DNA from: Brachybacterium ginsengisoli
Lineage (GTDB): Bacteria > Actinomycetota > Actinomycetes > Actinomycetales > Dermabacteraceae
Direction of reading: 5' to 3'
Assembly: GCF_002407065.1 (NCBI RefSeq)
Contig: NZ_CP023564.1
Location: forward strand, 124,001 to 188,000
DNA: 64,000 bases
Shown: piece after piece, positions 60,405 through 64,000 of the stretch
Numbering within the stretch: the first letter of the stretch is position 1
How the letters are laid out: the number at the start of each line of letters is the position of its first letter
The notes under the pieces: generated by a model
Seen by the model: only the letters and a program-made list of their open reading frames with translations
What the model was told of the DNA's origin: nothing
Database searches by the model: none
Position numbers and translations under genes: made by a program

Positions 60405-60886
60405 AGGGCCTCGATGTCGTCGGCGAGGTCCGCGGGCTCCACCGGCGGCGCGTAGCGGTGCTGCACCGTGCCGTCGGGGCCGAGGAGGAACTTCCCGAAG
60501 TTCCACTCGATCTCGCCGGCGGGGATGTCCTCGCCGTGCGCGCCGGTGAGCCACTGGAACAGCGGATGCGCACCCTCGCCGTTGACCTCGACCTTCGCGA
60601 ACATCGGGAAGGTGACGCCGTAGTTGACCTGGCAGAACTCGGAGATCTCCGCCTCGGTGCCGGGCTCCTGGTGCATGAACTGGTCGCAGGGGAAGCCCAG
60701 CACCGTCAGCCCCTGCTCGCCGAAGCGCTCGTGGAGGTCCTGCAGGCCGGCGTACTGCGGGGTCAGGCCGCACTTGCTGGCGGTGTTCACCACGAGCACC
60801 ACCGAGCCGAGGTGCTCGGAGAGCGGCTGCTCCGTGCCGGAGATGGTGGTGGCGGTGAAGTCGGCGAGAGTCGTCATGGCATCCAT
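60386..60886 (-). CDS. Glutathione peroxidase-type thiol peroxidase
   Basis: A 166-residue Gpx-fold peroxidase that reduces hydrogen peroxide or lipid hydroperoxides with thioredoxin-like donors. The active site is NTASKCGLTPQY with Cys39 (encoded TGC, not Sec), Gln69 in GFPCDQF and Trp128-Asn129 in IEWNFGKF. A second Cys in EFCQVNYGVTFPMF (near 85) may resolve the disulfide. ATG 60886 is chosen because GGAAGGGA lies 6-8 bp upstream. Its last codons lie in a tandem repeat. Confidence 0.93.
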   Translation of the reverse strand: MDAMTTLADFTATTISGTEQPLSEHLGSVVLVVNTASKCGLTPQYAGLQDLHERFGEQGLTVLGFPCDQFMHQEPGTEAEISEFCQVNYGVTFPMFAKVEVNGEGAHPLFQWLTGAHGEDIPAGEIEWNFGKFLLGPDGTVQHRYAPPVEPADLADDIEALLADRR

Positions 60887-61001
60887 TGTGGTCCCTTCCT
60901 GTCGCGCATCGCGACCTCCGACCGTTCCTCCACACCGCCGGCGGATCCACATTCTCCGACAGGCCCTTTCCTGTCCACCCACCTGCGGGAACGATGGAGC
61001 C

Positions 61002-62714
61002 ATGACCATCTCGCCGTACGTTCCGGGCTCTGGGGGAGAGCACTCCTCGCAGGCGCTCCTGGACGGCCTGCGCGCGGCGGGACCGGCGGCCCTCGCCGCG
61101 GCCCTCGGCGATCTCGCCCTCCTCCTCCAGGAGCTCGCGGGTGATCCCGGCCAGGCTCTCGCGATCGAGGGGAGCGCCCGCCGGGACGTCGCGGAGGTGC
61201 TCGCCAACCTCCAGGCCGGCGCCGCCGCGATGGACGCGATCGAGGCGCGCACCGTGATCGCCCTGCGCGACATCACCCGCCGCGACCGCCACGCGGAGGC
61301 CCGTGACCGTGCCGGCCACGAGAGCGGCGCCGGCGCCTCTCCCCCCAAGGTGGAGGACGCGGCGGATGCCGCGACCCGGGACGACCTCTCGTTCATCACC
61401 CGCCGCTCCCCGCACATGGCCGGTCGCACCCTCGCCTCCGCTCAGCGTCTGGTGGAGATCCTGCCCCGCATGATGGACGCCCTGCGCACCGGCAGGATCA
61501 GCAGCGATGCCGCCTACGCCGTGGCCGGCGCCGTCTCCGGGCTCCCGCCGGGGGTCGCCGCCGAAGTGGATCGATGCCTGGGCGAACGGCTTCCCGAGTT
61601 CGACGGGGCCGGCACCCGGCGCTGGGCGGACGCGGTCGCGACCATCGCCGGCGAGCTCGATCCGGAGGGCTCGGCACTCCGTCATCGGCGGGCTCTCGCC
61701 GAGCGGCACGTGACGATGCGTCCCGGGCGGCACGGCATGGCCACTCTCTCCGCCCGGCTCTCCGCGGTCGATGCGGCCCGGATCCACAAGCGCTTCTCCC
61801 TCGAGGCCGAGCGGCGCCGCACCGCGGGGGCGCGGGAGGGCCACGGCGCCGCCATGGCCGACGCCTTCGCCGACGCCCTGCTGGGCCGCGACGAGGGAAC
61901 GATCGCCCCCGGTCTGCTCGACATCGGCGTGATCATCACCGACCGGGCGCTGTTCCGCCCCGACGTCGGGGACACCGCGCATCTCGAGGGCTACGGGCCG
62001 GTCCCCGCCGAGGCGGTCCGCGCCCAGCTGCGCGCCGCCACCGCGGAGCCCGAGGATCCCTCGCAGGATCCCATCGGGGCCGACGGGCCGTCCGTCCGCG
62101 CCGAGATACGTCGCCTCTACACCCACCCGCTCTCCGGCGAGCTGATCGCGATGGAGTCGACCGCGCGCGCCTACCCGCCGGCCATGCGACGCTTCCTGAC
62201 CTGGCGCGACACCAGCTGTCGCGGCCCCCACTGCAATGCCGCGATCCGCCAGAGCGATCACATCGACCCCGCCTCCCGCGGCGGACCCACCAGCCTGGAC
62301 AACGGGCAGGGCCTGTGCGCGCACTGCAACCAGAAGGAGATCGGGACGTCGAGCGTCCAGCGGATCGAGGAGCCGGACGGGTCCGGTCACCGCGTGGAAT
62401 GGATCGGGCACTCCGGCGCCCGGAGCGTCACCACGCCGACCCCGCTGGTCTGGCCGCGCCGAAGGGGACCTGAAGACCCGCCGATCGCCGCAGACGGCCC
62501 CGAGCGCCCGGAGCCTCCCGAGGCCTCAGGCGTCACTCGACCCCGTCGGCAGCCAGCGCGAGGGCGGCGTCGGCCGCGACCTCGTGGCCCCCGGCCTCCT
62601 GGACGCAGCGGGCCAGCAGCCACCGGCGCACCCGAGCCGGGTCCAGACCGGCCAGCTCCGCCATCCTCTCGGCGAAGCGACCGGGCTGAGTCCGCAGACG
62701 ATCCGGATCGTTGA
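61002..62714 (+). CDS. DUF222/13E12-type HNH endonuclease-domain protein
   Basis: A 570-residue protein of the actinobacterial 13E12/DUF222 group. A helical DUF222 region (about 25-350, e.g. SAQRLVEILPRMMDALRTGRISSDAAYAVAGAV) is followed by an HNH nuclease motif (about 400-445) with CRGPHCNAAIRQSDHIDPASRGGPTSLDNGQGLCAHCN: the paired CxxC/CxxC zinc residues, the DH-N-H catalytic positions. The last 60 residues are Arg/Pro-rich and lie on DNA shared, antisense, with the convergent kinase gene (182-bp overlap, 62533-62714). Such genes are multicopy in these genomes; their role is not settled. GATGGAGCC precedes the ATG. Confidence 0.87.
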   Translation: MTISPYVPGSGGEHSSQALLDGLRAAGPAALAAALGDLALLLQELAGDPGQALAIEGSARRDVAEVLANLQAGAAAMDAIEARTVIALRDITRRDRHAEARDRAGHESGAGASPPKVEDAADAATRDDLSFITRRSPHMAGRTLASAQRLVEILPRMMDALRTGRISSDAAYAVAGAVSGLPPGVAAEVDRCLGERLPEFDGAGTRRWADAVATIAGELDPEGSALRHRRALAERHVTMRPGRHGMATLSARLSAVDAARIHKRFSLEAERRRTAGAREGHGAAMADAFADALLGRDEGTIAPGLLDIGVIITDRALFRPDVGDTAHLEGYGPVPAEAVRAQLRAATAEPEDPSQDPIGADGPSVRAEIRRLYTHPLSGELIAMESTARAYPPAMRRFLTWRDTSCRGPHCNAAIRQSDHIDPASRGGPTSLDNGQGLCAHCNQKEIGTSSVQRIEEPDGSGHRVEWIGHSGARSVTTPTPLVWPRRRGPEDPPIAADGPERPEPPEASGVTRPRRQPARGRRRPRPRGPRPPGRSGPAATGAPEPGPDRPAPPSSRRSDRAESADDPDR

Positions 62715-63501
62715 GCATGTGCTGCAGCACGTCGTAGTGCGGATCGCCCACGTACGGCTTCGGATCGATCAGCACCCATCCGTGCTCGGCGCCGGCATCG
62801 AGCCTGGTCTCCGTGCCGCTCCCGGTCGAGGAGAGCACATTGTCAGGATGCAGATCGGTGGCCAGCAGCACCGGCTCTCCGTCCCAGCGCACGGGCAGCT
62901 CGCGGAACAGGCCCAGGCCGTGCTCCACCAGGTCCCGCGGAAGGGGCGATCGGTCGGCGTCGGCGCGCTGCTGCGCCTCGTCGGCCCACCCGGCGCACAT
63001 CTCGGCGAGCGGACGGAAGCCGGCGGCGGACTCCGCCCCGACCAGCTCGGCCGGCGGTCGCCACAGCCGACGAGCGACGGCGGCGACCACCTCGTCGCGC
63101 TCCGGCCAGGTCAGCTGCTCGGCCAGCGGGACTCCTGGGCGCACCCGGTCCAGCAGCAGCGCCGCCGTCTCCCCGCGCCGCTCGTGACGGTGCACCCGCG
63201 CCGCCCCGTAGCCCTGCCAGGCGGCCATCCCGGCGGCCTCGTCGCGCGACTCGTCGTGCGCCCAGGCCACCTTCAGCACCCGATCCTGCCCCTCGGCCGT
63301 GCGCACCGGCGCCACCCACGCGCTGGACCCGCCGGGGAGGAACGGCGCCCCGGTGGTCAGACCCCAGCGGTCCAGGAGCTCCTCGACCAGGCCCGGCAGC
63401 CGTTCGCGCCATGCCGTGAGGCCCGGATCCGTCCCCTCGGCGAGCCGCGGAGGGATGGCGTGCCCGGCGATCGACCCGGGCTGGGTGCGATCCCCGGTCA
63501 T
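62533..63501 (-). CDS. APH(6)/hydroxyurea phosphotransferase-like kinase
   Basis: A 322-residue aminoglycoside 6-phosphotransferase-family protein (StrB-like). The N-lobe has SSAWVAPVRTAEGQDRVLKVAW with the ATP-binding Lys, and the C-lobe has the Brenner motif LLATDLHPDNVLSS and the metal-binding WVLIDPKPYVGDPHYDVLQHM; these are diagnostic for the APH(6) type. It may phosphorylate streptomycin-like or hydroxyurea-type compounds, but chromosomal homologues often do not confer resistance. It shares its 3' end with the HNH gene and its start overlaps the upstream gene by ATGA. Confidence 0.88.
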   Translation of the reverse strand: MTGDRTQPGSIAGHAIPPRLAEGTDPGLTAWRERLPGLVEELLDRWGLTTGAPFLPGGSSAWVAPVRTAEGQDRVLKVAWAHDESRDEAAGMAAWQGYGAARVHRHERRGETAALLLDRVRPGVPLAEQLTWPERDEVVAAVARRLWRPPAELVGAESAAGFRPLAEMCAGWADEAQQRADADRSPLPRDLVEHGLGLFRELPVRWDGEPVLLATDLHPDNVLSSTGSGTETRLDAGAEHGWVLIDPKPYVGDPHYDVLQHMLNDPDRLRTQPGRFAERMAELAGLDPARVRRWLLARCVQEAGGHEVAADAALALAADGVE

Positions 63502-64000
63502 GGCGCGGTGACCCGCTCGGGCATCACGAAGTCCGCGCTCGCGGTCTGCACCTGGCCCGTCACCACCAGCCCCGGGCAGCGCAGAGCGCCCCCGTCACCG
63601 CGGACCAGCCGGGCCAGCACCGGCTCCGCCCACGTGCCGTAGCCGGTGTCTCCCCAGGTGTCGAGCTCGATCACCGGGATCTCCGGGTCGATCGGATCGG
63701 GCCGCACCGCGCCCACGGAGAGCTCCAGAGCCCCCGCCGCAGGGTCCAGCGCGGACTCGTCCAGCGAGAACAGCCGTCCGCCGAGCGGAGCCAGACGGGT
63801 CCGGCCCCACAGCGAGTCGTAGGTGCCGGAGACCAGGTCGGCCAGCTCCTGCGCCGAGAGGGCCGCGCCGTCGTCGGCCCCGACCGCTTCCACCGAGCCC
63901 TGCTCGGCAAGCTCCACGGGCCGTGCCCGGCCGTCGGAGCCGCCGCCCTGCGCCCCGGCGCGCTCCCACTCGTCGGCCTTCGGGGCGGGGCGCCCCGCCG
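63498..64000 (-). CDS. Unknown protein, 5' truncated at the window edge
   Basis: An open frame of at least 167 codons runs off the right edge with no stop; the visible C-terminal part starts MELAEQGSVEAVG or earlier. Conserved-looking pieces are SGTYDSLWGRTRLAPLGGRLFSLDES and IELDTWGDTGYGTWAEPVLARLV. I do not recognise a family. It shares ATGA with the downstream APH(6)-like gene, so the two are co-translated and may act together. Confidence 0.6.
   Translation of the reverse strand, partial: AGRPAPKADEWERAGAQGGGSDGRARPVELAEQGSVEAVGADDGAALSAQELADLVSGTYDSLWGRTRLAPLGGRLFSLDESALDPAAGALELSVGAVRPDPIDPEIPVIELDTWGDTGYGTWAEPVLARLVRGDGGALRCPGLVVTGQVQTASADFVMPERVTAP

Noticed and set aside
60765..60775. 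Selenocysteine at the peroxidase active site
   Set aside because: The codon is TGC (Cys), not TGA, and no SECIS context is seen.

Overview
The window is 64 kb of very GC-rich DNA with an actinobacterial gene set. Genes are tightly packed, often with ATGA or GTGA overlaps, and many appear to be transcribed as leaderless mRNAs. A LysX-type lysyl-tRNA synthetase/lipid lysylase fusion, a DUF222-HNH protein, an IdeR/DtxR-type iron box and Zur-type boxes all point to Actinomycetota. Overall gene content suggests order Micrococcales and resembles a Brachybacterium-like chromosome (inference, not a database result). There is no phage, plasmid, CRISPR, rRNA or tRNA signal; this looks like ordinary chromosome with a high density of intergenic minisatellites.

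Layout. 1-4304: the end of gdhA, a Zur-boxed zinc chaperone (AztD-like) and two kinase-fold phosphotransferases. 4457-7482: a TauE/SafE exporter, a DinB-like protein and a double-GNAT protein, separated by two copies of an 80-bp palindromic element that lie beside tandem repeats. 7770-18468: histidine utilisation. hutG is divergent from a formate/nitrite-family channel; an IclR regulator, a hydrolase and a MOSC protein follow; then comes hutU-hutI-(YjiH/GATE transporter)-hutH. An identical-core palindrome, GTCCGG-N4-CCGGAC, lies in front of both hutG/channel and hutU and is the best candidate hut operator. 18639-21371: two tandem terC genes; the second has a yybP-ykoY (Mn2+) riboswitch and the first has a different folded leader.

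21447-33804: small zinc proteins, a CPBP protease, a TetR/SDR divergent pair with a perfect 10-bp inverted-repeat operator, a compact minus-strand operon (EamA, cysteine hydrolase, zinc ribbon, DUF488), an NCS1 permease, FUSC, a methyltransferase, a second DMT exporter, DoxX and PAP2. 33839-38713: DedA, then an iron-box-controlled siderophore ABC importer (YclQ/N/O/P-like). 38996-45976: aldo/keto reductase, an LssY-domain membrane protein with a 10-codon leader ORF, APC permease, universal stress protein and PhoX.

46040-48866: two sodium/proton antiporter genes read leftward behind a strongly folded 91-nt 5' leader (48964-49054), the most attractive candidate for an undescribed or ion-sensing RNA in the window. 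49406-64000: MHS-type transporter, lysX and a divergent DUF998-like membrane gene coupled to phzF, an S9 peptidase, a Tat-exported serine hydrolase, glutathione peroxidase, a DUF222-HNH gene whose end overlaps a convergent APH(6)-like kinase by 182 bp, and a 5'-truncated unknown gene.

Links between genes: histidine breakdown (HutH, HutU, HutI, HutG) yields glutamate and formamide, with GdhA handling the glutamate/ammonia balance. Metal homeostasis recurs: zinc (Zur-AztD), iron (iron box-ABC importer), manganese (riboswitch-TerC) and sodium (antiporters).
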